Source of the DNA: Alphaproteobacteria bacterium
Lineage (GTDB): Bacteria > Pseudomonadota > Alphaproteobacteria > Rhodospirillales > WMHbin7
Reading direction: 5' to 3'
Assembly: GCA_015231795.1 (NCBI GenBank)
Contig: JADGAX010000007.1
Location: 123,020-187,019 of the forward strand
Length of the DNA stretch: 64,000 nt
In this document: piece after piece, positions 1 to 9,616 of the stretch
Layout: the number at the start of each line of letters is the position of its first letter
How positions within the stretch are numbered: the stretch's first letter is position 1
Made by a program: the position numbers and the translations under genes
The notes under the pieces: model-generated
What the model was told of the DNA's origin: nothing
What the model saw: the letters and a program-made list of their open reading frames with translations, nothing else
The model's database searches: none

Positions 1-1
1 C

Positions 2-373
2 GGGGCGTTCAAATACGCCTTTCCGCCTTTGTCGATCAGCGTCGATGGCAAAGCGCATCAGGCGGTGACGGCGGTGGTCTGCAACGGCCCGCTTTACGGC
101 GGTCCGTTCACGGCGGCCCCCAGGGCCGATCTGGAAAAGCCCGGTTTCGAAGTGCGGCTGCTGCAACGTTCAGGGATCAAGAATGTGCTGCGCTATGGCG
201 CGGCCCTGGTGACGGGTCGCTTGGACACGTTGCCCGACGCTCCCAGCGTGCTGGGTACGTCGGTCGTCTTCGCAGGTCCAGAAGGTCTTCCACTGCAGGC
301 CGATGGCGACATCCTGGCCCATCTTCCCGCCACCATCACGCTGGCGGAAGAAACGGTGGACGTGCTGGGGTAA
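2..373 (+). CDS. C-terminal part of a diacylglycerol kinase-family lipid kinase
   Basis: The reading frame is already open at the first bases of the window, so this is the 3' end of a gene that starts upstream. The visible 123 residues resemble the C-terminal beta-domain of the YegS/BmrU/DgkB lipid kinases: a segment reading VVCNGPLYGGPF, a later LEKPGFEV stretch, a SGIKNVLRYG segment and a closing block with LQADGD. That family phosphorylates diacylglycerol or related lipids with ATP. The catalytic GGDGT loop would lie outside the window and cannot be checked. The gene converges on pmbA with stop codons only three bases apart. Family assignment is fairly secure; the exact substrate is unknown. 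Confidence 0.72.
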   Translation, partial: GAFKYAFPPLSISVDGKAHQAVTAVVCNGPLYGGPFTAAPRADLEKPGFEVRLLQRSGIKNVLRYGAALVTGRLDTLPDAPSVLGTSVVFAGPEGLPLQADGDILAHLPATITLAEETVDVLG

Positions 374-376
374 GCC

Positions 377-1711
377 CTATCCGCCAGCTACCGTCATGCC
401 TTCTATGCGCAGGCTGGGGCTGTCGGTTCCCGCCTTGAAGACCAGATCGCTGGCGGGCGTCAGGTTCAAGAACATGTCCTTCAGATTCCCGGCCACCGTC
501 ATTTCGTTGACTGGAAAGGAAATCCGCCCTTTCTCGATCCAATAGCCCGCAGCACCCCGGCTGTAATCGCCGGTGATGCCGTTCACGCCCATGCCGAAAA
601 GATCGGTCACGTAAAATCCGTCGTCGATGTCCTTGATTAGATCGTCAAGGGAGAGCGTCCCAGCCTCAAGATACAGGTTGCTGGGCGAAGGCGAGGGCGG
701 ACTTGACGTTCCCCGCGAGGCGTGACCGGTGCTTTTCAAGCCCAATTGGCGGGCCGAGCGCAGATCGAGCAGCCAACTGGTCAGCCTTCCGTCCTCGATC
801 AGGTGCATCCGCTTGTTGGGCAGCCCTTCGGCGTCACAGGGACGCGATTTCAGTCCGCGCAGACGGTGCGGGTCATCGACGATGCGAATGCCGGGCGCAA
901 AGACCGGCTGGCCCATCCTATCTTTCAGAAAGCTGGTGCCCCGCGCGATCGATGCGCCATTGATGGCGCCGACGAAATGGCCCAGCAGACTGCGGGCGAT
1001 GCGCGATTCGAAAACCACCGGCACTTTGGCGCTGGGCATTTTGCGGGCGTTCAAATGCCTGACGGCGCGTTCGCCCGCTTCGTGCCCCGTCTGTTCGGGC
1101 GGCGGCAGATCCTTGAAGTGAACGGCGGTGGCCCAATCGTAATCCCTGGACATGCCAAGTCCTTCGCCCGCCAACACGGCGGCGGATTGCGAATAGGAAG
1201 TGACGGTGCTTTCGCGCAACATGCCGTTCGAGCCTGCGATGACAAAGCTGGTGCGCCCCCAACTGGCGTCAGCGCCTTCCGAATTGTTGATGCCGGGCAC
1301 GGCCCTGGCCGCTTCTTCGCAGGCCTTGGCGCGCTCGATCAGCAATTCGCTGGATGGTTCGAACGCATCGGCCAGGTCAAGGTCGGCCAGATCGGTCGCC
1401 AGTTCGCCAGGGTCGGCCAAGCCGCAGAAAGGGTCCTCGGGCACGGTGCGCGCCATGGCCACCGCGCGTTCGGCCAGTTCCCGAAGGGCTGCGGGCGAAC
1501 GATCGGAACTGGAAACCAAGGCCTGACATTTTCCGATCAGCACCCGAAGGCCAATGTCGCCCGATTCAGAATGATCCAGCCGTTCCAGCTTGCCCAGGCG
1601 CCAGGCCACGGCAGCCGACGCTTGATCGACCAGCACCGCATCGGCGCCATCAGCACCCGCCTTCAAGGCGAGGTTGACCAGATCGGCAAGAATCTCCTGG
1701 TTTCTGCTCAT
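377..1711 (-). CDS. pmbA: TldD/PmbA-family protein, PmbA (TldE) subunit
   Basis: A 444-residue protein of the usual PmbA length. PmbA/TldE partners TldD in a heteromeric cytoplasmic metalloprotease known for maturing modified peptides and degrading unfolded peptides; TldD carries the zinc site and PmbA is the non-catalytic partner. The N-terminal part has the family hallmark around residues 10-75 (GADGADAVLVD, then LGKLERLDHSESGDIGLRV), and the C-terminal beta-rich domain has FGMGVNGITGDYSRGAAGYW and EMTVAGNLKDMF. The start is an ATG only eight bases from the end of malQ, so it is probably the last gene of the glgB-glgX-malQ transcript. No tldD is visible in the window. Confidence 0.9.
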   Translation of the reverse strand: MSRNQEILADLVNLALKAGADGADAVLVDQASAAVAWRLGKLERLDHSESGDIGLRVLIGKCQALVSSSDRSPAALRELAERAVAMARTVPEDPFCGLADPGELATDLADLDLADAFEPSSELLIERAKACEEAARAVPGINNSEGADASWGRTSFVIAGSNGMLRESTVTSYSQSAAVLAGEGLGMSRDYDWATAVHFKDLPPPEQTGHEAGERAVRHLNARKMPSAKVPVVFESRIARSLLGHFVGAINGASIARGTSFLKDRMGQPVFAPGIRIVDDPHRLRGLKSRPCDAEGLPNKRMHLIEDGRLTSWLLDLRSARQLGLKSTGHASRGTSSPPSPSPSNLYLEAGTLSLDDLIKDIDDGFYVTDLFGMGVNGITGDYSRGAAGYWIEKGRISFPVNEMTVAGNLKDMFLNLTPASDLVFKAGTDSPSLRIEGMTVAGG

Positions 1712-1719
1712 GGCGCGGC

Positions 1720-3918
1720 CTAGCTCTTGACGAGGGAGGGTCTGGATTGGCTCAAATGAAGGGCGATGGATTTCGCCAATCCATCTTGCCGCCAGTCCTC
1801 AATGCTGCGCGCGTAGCGCCTGCGCCAATTCGGATGCTCGGCCACCGTTCCCGGCAGATTCATCGGCTCTTCTTGAAGCAGCATATCTTCAAACTGGGCC
1901 ATCATGACCTGGGTGGGGGATTCGCACAGATAGCGATGCACGCCAAGGCATAATTGGCCAGCCAATTCCTGGTCGAGATGGCCGTCGGCGGGAAAGATGG
2001 GGTCGATGCAGCCCAGTTCCGAAAGCGCCCAGACAAGGCGCTGGCGGTCTTCGTGGCGGCCATGGCGTTCATGGCCCGCCGTCTCTGGTTTGGGATACAG
2101 GCGAAGCTGTTCGCGCCAGTCAAGGTCGCGCCCCTTCCACCAGCCCGCCAGCGGGGCCAGATCGTGCGTGCCCGCCGTGACCAGGGCCTGCGCGTCGATT
2201 TCATGCGGGCGTTTGAACTGGCCGTCATGGCGGCGTTCGAAGGGCAGCAGGCGATAGGCGAACAGTCCTTCGGCCCTCATGCGCTCGCGAAAGCCGTCGG
2301 GGACCGTTCCCAGATCCTCGCCGATCACCAAGCACTTGGCGCGTTGGCTTTCAAGCGCCAGCACGGCGAACAGGGCGTCGGCGGGCATGCGCACATAGGC
2401 GCCCTGATCGGCGTCGTTACCCTCCGGCACCCAGTAAAGCCGGACTAGCGACATGGCGTGATCGAGCCGCATGGCGCCCGCATGACGCATATTGGCGCGC
2501 AGAACCTGCGCGAAGGGGGCATAGCCAAGCTCGTCGAGAGCGACCGGATTGAAAGGCGACAGGCCCCAATCCTGGCCTTTCAGATTCAAGGGGTCGGGTG
2601 GGGCGCCGACGCCGATGCCCAGGGCCAGCGCGTCTTGCAAGGACCAGGCTTCGCCGCTGTCGCCGGGAATGCCGACCCCCAGGTCGCGATACAGGCCAAT
2701 CGCCATGCCATGCTTGCGGGCGGCAGCTTCCGCTGCACCCAGTTGCCGGTCGGCCAGATATTCCAGATATTGGAAGAACAAGATCCGTCGCTCATGTTCC
2801 ATGGCGAAATGCGCCACGTCCGGCGAATTCGGGCTGCGGAAACCTTCAGGCCAGCGTCGCCACCAGCCCATCTCGGGCGCTTGCTTCTGGAAATGCTCCT
2901 GCAGGGCCTGGAAGCGGGCGAAACGTTCAAGCGAAGCGCCTTGCTCACGCACATAGGCCAGAAAATCCCGGCCCCGTTCCGTCGGTTGCTTGCCCAATTC
3001 GTTCTTGTGGAAATGGCCGAACATTTCCTCCAGCAGCGGGAACTTCATGGCCGCTACTTCGGGATAATCGATCAAGTCCGACTTTTCCGCCTTTTGGCGT
3101 TGGCCTTCCATTTTATCGGCCTGCGCCTTTACTTGGGCGAATTCCGGCAGGGCCTGAGGGTCGATATAGATGGCGTCCAGAAACAGCCTGGAAGAAGGCG
3201 AATAAGGGCTGATGCGATCAGGCTGCGACATGAAGCGGGCATGCAGGGGATTAAGGCCGACGGCCCCGGCGCCCAAGTCTCCCGCCGCCTCGACAAAATC
3301 TTGAAGGGCTGTGAAATCGCCGATGCCAAAGCCCTTGTCCTGGCCACGCCTCAAGCCGTAAAGCTGGGCCGACACGCCCCAGACGCGTCCGCCGGAATGC
3401 AATGGTTCCGGGATATAGGCCGATGATGGGGCGACGATCAGCGAGGTTTCGGTCGCCATGCCCGGCCCCAATTCGACCGACAAGCGGTGGTAGCCGATTT
3501 CCAACGGCGCGGGGCAGGCAAGCAGGCGTTTGAAATATAGTTTGCCGTCGATCCAGCGTTCTTCGACCTGAACAAGGTCGGCGGCGTTGAATTCGCCCGT
3601 CAGCAGATTTCCCGATTCCTCCAGAACGCGCCAGCGGCCGCGCCCGGCCTGCTCGTGAAGGGCGATGGGAATCGGCGGCGCATCCTGGCCAAGACGCACG
3701 ATATGGGTGGCCGGAGCGCCGCGCCGCCAGGTCCGTTCCTCAAGCCGTTGCAGGCTGGCGCTGGCCTCGGCGTCGCTGTCGGCAGTCAGTCCCATCGACT
3801 TCAGGAAGTGACGCTTCGTCTCGTCGGTCACTGGGCGCCACTGGCCGAAGAAATCCCACCAGCCAGGCTCGATGCCGGCCATTTGGGCAAGACGGTCAAG
3901 ATCGCGCATGTCGTTCAT
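1720..3918 (-). CDS. malQ: 4-alpha-glucanotransferase (amylomaltase, GH77)
   Basis: A 732-residue GH77 enzyme that transfers alpha-1,4-glucan segments between maltooligosaccharides in the cytoplasm. The catalytic set is readable: nucleophile Asp near residue 485 in MRLDHAMS, acid/base Glu near 532 in VIGEDLGTVPDGFRERM, and stabilising Asp near 585 in TAGTHDLAPLAGWW. An N-terminal extension of about 150 residues precedes the barrel, as in the long proteobacterial MalQ form. The ATG overlaps the glgX stop by four bases (ATGA), indicating translational coupling. With glgX and glgB it forms a glycogen remodelling operon: GlgX debranches, and MalQ recycles the short oligosaccharides released. Confidence 0.93.
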   Translation of the reverse strand: MNDMRDLDRLAQMAGIEPGWWDFFGQWRPVTDETKRHFLKSMGLTADSDAEASASLQRLEERTWRRGAPATHIVRLGQDAPPIPIALHEQAGRGRWRVLEESGNLLTGEFNAADLVQVEERWIDGKLYFKRLLACPAPLEIGYHRLSVELGPGMATETSLIVAPSSAYIPEPLHSGGRVWGVSAQLYGLRRGQDKGFGIGDFTALQDFVEAAGDLGAGAVGLNPLHARFMSQPDRISPYSPSSRLFLDAIYIDPQALPEFAQVKAQADKMEGQRQKAEKSDLIDYPEVAAMKFPLLEEMFGHFHKNELGKQPTERGRDFLAYVREQGASLERFARFQALQEHFQKQAPEMGWWRRWPEGFRSPNSPDVAHFAMEHERRILFFQYLEYLADRQLGAAEAAARKHGMAIGLYRDLGVGIPGDSGEAWSLQDALALGIGVGAPPDPLNLKGQDWGLSPFNPVALDELGYAPFAQVLRANMRHAGAMRLDHAMSLVRLYWVPEGNDADQGAYVRMPADALFAVLALESQRAKCLVIGEDLGTVPDGFRERMRAEGLFAYRLLPFERRHDGQFKRPHEIDAQALVTAGTHDLAPLAGWWKGRDLDWREQLRLYPKPETAGHERHGRHEDRQRLVWALSELGCIDPIFPADGHLDQELAGQLCLGVHRYLCESPTQVMMAQFEDMLLQEEPMNLPGTVAEHPNWRRRYARSIEDWRQDGLAKSIALHLSQSRPSLVKS

Positions 3919-6050
3919 TCAGCACCCCGGTTTGCCGATTTTCGTTTCAGAACGGCCATCGAGCGGCCTTTCATGACGTACTGTTCGCCCGCCTCGGCGA
4001 TTCGACCATGCCCCAAGCCATCTTGCAGGGCCGTGTCGATCACGATTTCCCAAACCAAGCCGACCGATGGCGGCGGCAGCACATAGGGAATGGCGTCGTG
4101 ATAAGCGTTCATGATGACGATGAACGTGTCGTCGCGCATGCCGGAACGCCCATCGTTGCTATCATGCAACGTGACTTCTCCGTTCAGCAGGAATGCCAGC
4201 GAGCGGGCATAGGGCACCTGCCAATCGTGCGGCGTCATTTCCTTGCCCTCGGGCGTCAGCCAAACGAGATCCTTGACGTGATTTCCGATCTCGGTTCCCT
4301 TGAAGTAACGAGGGCGGCGAAAGACGGGGTGGCGGGCGCGCAGCCCAAGCAGGACGCGCGTAAAGGCCAGCATGTCCTCGTCGATGTCCATCCAATCGAT
4401 CCAGGCCAGTTCCGTATCCTGGCAATAGGCGTTGTTGTTGCCGTTCTGACTCTTTCCCATTTCGTCGCCCGCCAGCATCATGGGAACGCCCTGGGACAGC
4501 AAAAGCGTGGCCATCAGATTGCGTCTTTGCTGATGGCGCAACTTCAAGACGGACGCGTTGGCCGTCGGCCCCTCGACGCCGCAATTCCATGAATAGTTGG
4601 CGTCCGTGCCGTCGCGGTTTTCCTCGCCGTTGGCGTCGTTGTGCTTGCGGTCGAAGCTGGTCAGGTCGGCCAGGGTGAATCCGTCATGCGCGGTCACGAA
4701 ATTCATGCTGGCCCAGGGCCTGCGTCCGCCCCATTCGAAAAGGTCCGACGATCCCGTGACGCGCGAGGCCATGTCGCCGATCAAGCCGCCATCTCCCCGC
4801 CAGAACTGGCGGACGGTGTCGCGAAAGCGCCCGTTCCATTCCGACCAACCGGGGGGGAAGCCGCCCAGCCGATAGCCGTCGCCGCCCAAGTCCCAGGGTT
4901 CAGCGATCAGTTTGACGCGCGACAACACCGGGTCTTGGCGCATGGCGTCCAGGAAGCCCGAACCGCCGTCGAAACCGGCGCGCTCGCGGGCCAGCGAGGC
5001 CGCCAGATCGAAGCGAAAGCCGTCGACATGCATTTCCTCGACCCAGTAGCGCAAGGAATCCATCACCATCTGAAGAACGCGGGGATGGCGCAGGTTCAGC
5101 GTATTTCCACAGCCAGAATAGTTTTCGTAATGCCGCTCGTCGCCCGGCACCAGACGATAGTATGACGCGTTGTCGATCCCCTTGAAGCTGAGGGTCGGCC
5201 CCATATGGTTGCCTTCGGCGGTGTGGTTGTAGACCACGTCCAAGATCACTTCGATGCCCGCTTCGTGTAGGTTTTGCACCATACTCTTGAAATCGCCCAG
5301 CGCGTTGTCGGCGATGAACCGGGCGTCGGGAGCGAAGAAGCCGATGGTGTTGTAGCCCCAGTAATTGGACAGGCCACGCTTGACCAGGAACTGTTCATCG
5401 ACTGCTGCGTGCACGGGCAGGATTTCAAGAGACGTCACGCCCAGATGGGTGAAATATTCAATGACCGAAGGATGGCCAAGGCCCAGAAACGTGCCCTTCA
5501 TTCTTCCTGGCACCTGGGGGTGTTTCTTGGTGAAGCCCTTGGCATGCAGTTCGTAGAAGACCGCGCGCGGAAATGGGATGGCGGGCGGGCGATCGGCGCC
5601 CCATGTGAAGGCCGTATCCACCACCTGGCATTTGGGCATGTATTTCGCGTTGTCGCGCTTGTCGAAAGACAGGTCGCCCATCGGGCTTCCCACCTTGAAT
5701 CCGTAATGGGCGTCGCTCCATTTCAGGTCGCCGTGCAGCGCTTTGGCATAGGGATCGAGCAGCAATTTGTGATGATTGAAGCGGTGCCCATGCTGCGGAT
5801 CATAGGGGCCGTAGACGCGATAGCCGTAAAGTTGGCCGGGGCGAATGTCAGGCAAGTGCGCGTGCCAGACTTCGTCCGTGTATTCGGGCATCAAGACGCG
5901 TTCGGTTTCGTGATGCCCATGATGGTCGAACAAGCACAGTTCGACCTTCTCGGCATGGGCCGAGAAGAGGGCGAAGTTGACTCCCTTGCCGCTCCAAGAA
6001 GCGCCAAGCGGATAGGGGCTGCCAGATTTCAAACTCTGGCTTCGGCTCAT
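3915..6050 (-). CDS. glgX: Glycogen debranching enzyme GlgX (isoamylase type, GH13)
   Basis: Hydrolyses alpha-1,6 branches of phosphorylase-limited glycogen. It has an N-terminal CBM48-like domain ([21 protein letters not shown]) and a GH13 barrel with the catalytic residues Asp near 347 ([12 protein letters not shown]), Glu near 384 ([14 protein letters not shown]) and Asp near 455 (TAHDGFTL). Length of about 711 residues fits GlgX. I chose the ATG at 6050 because it overlaps the glgB stop as ATGA; an in-frame GTG nine bases upstream (6059) is an alternative. Downstream the gene overlaps malQ by four bases. The tight overlaps imply one glgB-glgX-malQ(-pmbA) transcript. Confidence 0.95.
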   Translation of the reverse strand: MSRSQSLKSGSPYPLGASWSGKGVNFALFSAHAEKVELCLFDHHGHHETERVLMPEYTDEVWHAHLPDIRPGQLYGYRVYGPYDPQHGHRFNHHKLLLDPYAKALHGDLKWSDAHYGFKVGSPMGDLSFDKRDNAKYMPKCQVVDTAFTWGADRPPAIPFPRAVFYELHAKGFTKKHPQVPGRMKGTFLGLGHPSVIEYFTHLGVTSLEILPVHAAVDEQFLVKRGLSNYWGYNTIGFFAPDARFIADNALGDFKSMVQNLHEAGIEVILDVVYNHTAEGNHMGPTLSFKGIDNASYYRLVPGDERHYENYSGCGNTLNLRHPRVLQMVMDSLRYWVEEMHVDGFRFDLAASLARERAGFDGGSGFLDAMRQDPVLSRVKLIAEPWDLGGDGYRLGGFPPGWSEWNGRFRDTVRQFWRGDGGLIGDMASRVTGSSDLFEWGGRRPWASMNFVTAHDGFTLADLTSFDRKHNDANGEENRDGTDANYSWNCGVEGPTANASVLKLRHQQRRNLMATLLLSQGVPMMLAGDEMGKSQNGNNNAYCQDTELAWIDWMDIDEDMLAFTRVLLGLRARHPVFRRPRYFKGTEIGNHVKDLVWLTPEGKEMTPHDWQVPYARSLAFLLNGEVTLHDSNDGRSGMRDDTFIVIMNAYHDAIPYVLPPPSVGLVWEIVIDTALQDGLGHGRIAEAGEQYVMKGRSMAVLKRKSANRGAE

Positions 6051-8260
6051 CCCTTGCACCGAAGAGCGATGGTAGATAGCGGCGGCAATGTCAAATCCAG
6101 CGAGAAGGATTGCCCATGCCAGGGAATTTCCTCGGCTTGGCGTCCGCCGCCGTTTCCGGCGTCCGATCCGCCGTAATAGGCGGAATCGGTGTTGAGGATT
6201 TCTTGCCAGAAACCGGCCCTGGGCACGCCGACGCGATAGCCGTGGCGCAGCACCGGCGTGAAATTGCTGACCAGCAACACCACGTCCTGCTCGCCCTTGC
6301 TTTTGCGCAGCCAGGAAATCACGCTGTTGTCGCGGTCGTTGCAGTCGATCCAGCTGAAACCCGCCGGGTCGCAGTCAAGCTCGTGCAGGGCGGGCGTGTC
6401 TCGGTACAGATGGTTGAGGTCGGCAACGCAGCGCCTAGCCCCTTCATGCATCGTATCGCCCATCAGATGCCAGTCCAGCGACGTCTGATAATTCCATTCG
6501 TTTTCCTGGCCGAATTCGCAGCCCATGAACAGCAGTTTCTTGCCGGGCTGGCCGTACATGAATCCATAATAGGCGCGCAGACTGGCGAAACGCTGCCAGC
6601 GGTCGCCCGGCATGCGAGACAGGATCGATCCTTTACCATGCACCACTTCGTCGTGCGAGAGCGGCAAGATGAAGTTTTCGTGCCAAGCGTAGAGCAGGCC
6701 GAAGGTCAGGTCGTCGTGATGATAGCGCCGGTGAACGGGGTCCTTGCTCATGAAGCGCAAGGTGTCGTGCATCCAGCCCATGTTCCATTTCAGGCCGAAC
6801 CCCAGTCCGCCCAGCCAAGTGGGGCGCGACACCATCGGCCAAGCCGTCGATTCCTCGGCGATGGTCATGACGCCCGCATGCTGCCCATAGACCAGTTCGT
6901 TCATGCGACGGATGAAGGAAATGGCTTCCAGATTTTCATTGCCGCCGTAGCTGTTGGGAATCCACTCGCCCGGCTCTCTGGAATAATCGAGGTATAGCAT
7001 CGACGCCACGGCATCGACCCGCAGCCCGTCGATATGGAAGTTTTCCATCCAGAACAGCGCGTTCGACAGCAGAAAATTTGCCACCTCGTTGCGGCCGTAA
7101 TTGTAGATCAGCGTGTTCCAATCCTTGTGGATGCCCTGACGCGGGTCCTCGTGCTCGTACAGATGCGAGCCGTCGAACCAAGCGGGGCCGTGGGCGTCCG
7201 AGGGGAAATGGCCAGCCACCCAGTCGATGATGACGCCGATACCGCGCCCATGCAGGTAATCGACCAGATAGGCGAAGTCGTCGGGCGAGCCGTAGCGCGA
7301 CGACGGAGCGAACAGGCCGATCGGCTGATAGCCCCACGAACCATCGAAGGGATGTTCGTGTACGGGCAGGAATTCGATATGGGTGAATCCCATTTCCTCG
7401 ACATACTGCGCCAGCTGATGCGCCATCTCGCGATAGGTGAGCGGGCGGTTGCCTTCTTCCGGCACGCGCTTCCACGATCCCAGATGCACCTCGTAAATGC
7501 TGACCGGGCGGTCCAGCGCATTCATGTCCTGGCGCTTCTTCATCCACTGTCCATCGTGCCAGTCGCGCCCGCCGACCTTCCAGACGCGGCTGGCGCTTTT
7601 GGGCGGCACTTCGGCCCAGAATCCGCAAGGGTCCGACTTTTCGGCCATCAGCGCGCCCGATTGCGCCTTGATCTCGAATTTGTAGACGTCGCCGACATGC
7701 ACGCCCGGAACGAAGATTTCCCAAACGCCAATCCCCGGATGCAGGCGCATCGCATGGCGGCGTCCATCCCATTGGTTAAAGTCGCCGATGACGCTGACGC
7801 GTCTGGCATTGGGCGCCCAAACGGCAAAGCGCGTTCCGGCAACGCCGTCGATCTCCATCGGATGCGCGCCCAGCACGTCGAACGAACGCCAATGCGTGCC
7901 TTCGCCCAACAGGTGGCGGTCCATGTCGCCGAAGGTGGTGCCGAAACGATAGGCGTCCTCGACCTCGGCCATGGCGCCGCCGCTTGAATGAACGCGCAAC
8001 CGCCATCCCTTGGCGGGCGGCGTGTCCAACTCTGCCTCGAAGATGCCGCTGTCGTGGATGCGGCCCATCTCGGCCAAGGGCTGCCCCGTGCCTCGATCGA
8101 CCACCTCGACGCGTGAGGCGCCCGGCTGGAAACTGCGCAGCGCATGGCGTCCATTTTCCCCCTTGTGCAGGCCGAGATAGCCGAAGGGGTCGGAATGGTC
8201 GCCAAGAGCGATCAGATCGGCGGGGTTGGGCTTGCGGCTTTTGGATGAACGGTTGGGCAT
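6047..8260 (-). CDS. glgB: 1,4-alpha-glucan branching enzyme GlgB
   Basis: A 737-residue glycogen branching enzyme that cuts alpha-1,4 chains and rejoins them by alpha-1,6 bonds. The N-terminal region contains two beta-sandwich modules, the second being CBM48 ([27 protein letters not shown]). The GH13 barrel has nucleophile Asp near residue 415 ([13 protein letters not shown]), Glu near 468 (IAEESTAWP) and Asp near 536 ([14 protein letters not shown]). It is the first gene of the leftward glycogen operon. The upstream 266-bp intergenic region contains a perfect FNR-type box about 110 bp from the start codon, shared with the divergent small gene, so anaerobic control of glycogen metabolism is possible but not proven. 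Confidence 0.96.
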   Translation of the reverse strand: MPNRSSKSRKPNPADLIALGDHSDPFGYLGLHKGENGRHALRSFQPGASRVEVVDRGTGQPLAEMGRIHDSGIFEAELDTPPAKGWRLRVHSSGGAMAEVEDAYRFGTTFGDMDRHLLGEGTHWRSFDVLGAHPMEIDGVAGTRFAVWAPNARRVSVIGDFNQWDGRRHAMRLHPGIGVWEIFVPGVHVGDVYKFEIKAQSGALMAEKSDPCGFWAEVPPKSASRVWKVGGRDWHDGQWMKKRQDMNALDRPVSIYEVHLGSWKRVPEEGNRPLTYREMAHQLAQYVEEMGFTHIEFLPVHEHPFDGSWGYQPIGLFAPSSRYGSPDDFAYLVDYLHGRGIGVIIDWVAGHFPSDAHGPAWFDGSHLYEHEDPRQGIHKDWNTLIYNYGRNEVANFLLSNALFWMENFHIDGLRVDAVASMLYLDYSREPGEWIPNSYGGNENLEAISFIRRMNELVYGQHAGVMTIAEESTAWPMVSRPTWLGGLGFGLKWNMGWMHDTLRFMSKDPVHRRYHHDDLTFGLLYAWHENFILPLSHDEVVHGKGSILSRMPGDRWQRFASLRAYYGFMYGQPGKKLLFMGCEFGQENEWNYQTSLDWHLMGDTMHEGARRCVADLNHLYRDTPALHELDCDPAGFSWIDCNDRDNSVISWLRKSKGEQDVVLLVSNFTPVLRHGYRVGVPRAGFWQEILNTDSAYYGGSDAGNGGGRQAEEIPWHGQSFSLDLTLPPLSTIALRCKG

Positions 8261-8372
8261 GATCCGGTTTCTTGTTTGTTGCGGGCTAAGCAGTCTTTCC
8301 CTTCAAGAGCTTCAGGGCAAGAGACGATTGGTGGACAGGCTTCGTAGCATGAGGTTGTCCATCATTTGTCGT

Positions 8373-8386
8373 TTGATCTATATCAA
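8373..8386. promoter_or_regulatory. FNR/FixK-type binding site
   Basis: TTGAT-CTAT-ATCAA, an exact match to the TTGAT-N4-ATCAA dyad recognised by FNR, Anr and FixK regulators. It lies between the divergent glgB and the 62-residue membrane protein gene. A TATAGA hexamer at 8435-8440, just after the tandem repeat, would put a start near 8447 and the box near -67, a class I-like spacing. This start site is inferred. The match is exact, but binding is untested. Confidence 0.7.
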
Positions 8387-8399
8387 AGCAAAGACTATA

Positions 8400-8435
8400 T
8401 GAGCACATCAGAGAACTTGAGCACATCAGAGAACT
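8400..8435. repeat. Perfect 18-bp tandem duplication
   Basis: The unit TGAGCACATCAGAGAACT occurs at 8400-8417 and again, without a single mismatch or gap, at 8418-8435. It sits 13 bp downstream of the FNR box and directly upstream of a TATAGA hexamer. An exact head-to-tail copy points to a recent duplication that changed the spacing between the regulator site and the promoter core, or that doubled a protein-binding site. Confidence 0.95.
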
Positions 8436-8454
8436 ATAGACAAACGGGGCGGGG

Positions 8455-8505
8455 CGTAGTACCTACGTCGAATGTTTTATCCGGCTCCTGGGGGAGCCTA
8501 GCCGG
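8455..8505 (+). other. Structured leader upstream of the small membrane protein
   Basis: Two inverted repeats can be drawn in the leader. The first is CGTAG/CTACG (8455-8459 with 8463-8467). The second is a choice between GGCTCC/GGAGCC (8483-8488 with 8493-8498) and the overlapping outer pairing CCGGCT/AGCCGG (8481-8486 with 8500-8505). The Shine-Dalgarno GGAGGG at 8513-8518 follows immediately. A role in translation control or mRNA stability is inference. Confidence 0.4.
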
Positions 8506-8526
8506 ACTCGATGGAGGGTTTTTCGC

Positions 8527-8715
8527 ATGAACGCTACCGCCAAGACGCTGGGCACGCTTGTTCTGGCCCTTGTTGTTCTCGCTCTTTACTTCAGCATTTT
8601 CGTCTTCAAGTTCTTCCTGCCGCTCTATCTGGCTCTGGCCCTGGCTGGTCTTGGCTTGGTCGTCGTGACCATCCTGGCTGGAAATGCCGGCGGCGGAAAC
8701 GAGGAAGCCCACTGA
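8527..8715 (+). CDS. Small hydrophobic membrane protein, function unknown
   Basis: I do not recognise this 62-residue protein. It has a short N-terminal MNATAKTL, then two nearly continuous hydrophobic helices (about residues 8-32 and 34-52) and a short polar tail ending GGGNEEAH. The ATG is preceded by a good ribosome-binding site (GGAGGG at 8513-8518). It is transcribed alone: an FNR box, an 18-bp tandem duplication and a structured leader lie upstream, and a strong intrinsic terminator lies 31 bp downstream. That expression layout supports it being a real gene, probably induced at low oxygen. The family assignment is open. Confidence 0.65.
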   Translation: MNATAKTLGTLVLALVVLALYFSIFVFKFFLPLYLALALAGLGLVVVTILAGNAGGGNEEAH

Positions 8716-8745
8716 CGTCAGCTTCGGCTTCGCCGACTGAATGAA

Positions 8746-8776
8746 AACACCCCGCTCGAAGGCGGGGTGTTTTTTT
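8746..8776 (+). terminator. Intrinsic terminator after the small membrane protein
   Basis: A perfect 10-bp stem, AACACCCCGC (8746-8755) with GCGGGGTGTT (8762-8771), six-base loop, followed by a T-run through 8776. It ends the transcript of the 62-residue protein; the right arm also faces the 3' end of the leftward cold-shock gene. Confidence 0.87.
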
Positions 8777-8813
8777 GTCTGCCGGGGTGCTTTGCTTGGT
8801 CGACGAGGAAGGG

Positions 8814-9323
8814 TCAACCCAGATCGATCCAGGTGGCTTCGCGGCCCTTGGGCGTGCTGGTGGCGACCACCTGAACCCGCTGGCCTTCGGCCAGGGTTTC
8901 GATGCCGCAGCGGCGCAGCACGCTTTTATGGATGAAGACATCCTTGCCGCCGTCGTCGGCGGTAATGAAGCCAAAGCCCTTCTCGGCGGCGAACCATTTG
9001 ACGGCGCCGGAAAGAGAGGGACCGTCGGCCGCCGGGGGCGGCTCGGGCTGAGGCAGGTTCGTGGTGTCGGCATCCAGGATGCTCAAAACCTGCTGGCCCT
9101 TGGCGCCCTGCGCCACCTCGCACAGGATTTCCGCCCCTTCGGGCAGAATGGCGAGGCCGAATTTCTGAAGCACCGAGACGTGCAAGAAGGCGTCGGGCGA
9201 TCCGTCCATCGGCGCCACGAAACCAAATCCCTTGTCTGGATTGAACCATTTCACGCGGGCTCGAATTTGGAACCCTTGCTGGGGAGCTCTTGGCTTTCCC
9301 CCTCCGAAACCGTAATTGGACAC
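8814..9323 (-). CDS. Protein with two cold-shock domains
   Basis: 169 residues made of two cold-shock (CSD) beta-barrels joined by a proline-rich linker (about residues 88-102, [10 protein letters not shown]). Each barrel has both RNA-binding motifs: KGFGFV with AFLHVSV in the first (around residues 30-55) and KGFGFI with VFIHKSV in the second (around 115-135). Single CSD proteins act as RNA chaperones in the cytoplasm; the double form is common in alphaproteobacteria. The start is a GTG with AAGGGG nine bases upstream. The T-run terminator at 8746-8776 lies beyond its 3' end. It is monocistronic; the 293 bp beyond its start up to ubiT hold no gene I can support. Confidence 0.9.
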   Translation of the reverse strand: MSNYGFGGGKPRAPQQGFQIRARVKWFNPDKGFGFVAPMDGSPDAFLHVSVLQKFGLAILPEGAEILCEVAQGAKGQQVLSILDADTTNLPQPEPPPAADGPSLSGAVKWFAAEKGFGFITADDGGKDVFIHKSVLRRCGIETLAEGQRVQVVATSTPKGREATWIDLG

Positions 9324-9616
9324 TTGTACCGCCCCTTCATCAACTCAAATCCCCGTCCGGACTCCTCTCGGGGTTCCAGACCCTGAATTTGTCTCACGAC
9401 TCGGGCTTCTTTTCCAGAGATTTTCTCGTGACCGTTCCAAATCGTCCTGCGATTGCAAGCGCTTCTTGGATTTTACACCCTCCAACGCCTGTCTTTAGGG
9501 GGAGGGGAGGCGCACACCCCCCAGCGCTTGTGGTATCGGGGAGGCGGCCGGTAATGTTGACGGGGCGGCGTCTGAAGGTGCAAAGTCTAGTGCTTAAGCA
9601 TAATCGGATATGTGCC

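Noticed and set aside
722..1723. Long plus-strand frame opposite pmbA
   Set aside because: pmbA on the minus strand matches a known family over its whole length; the antisense frame has no recognisable motif and reflects GC-rich codon bias.
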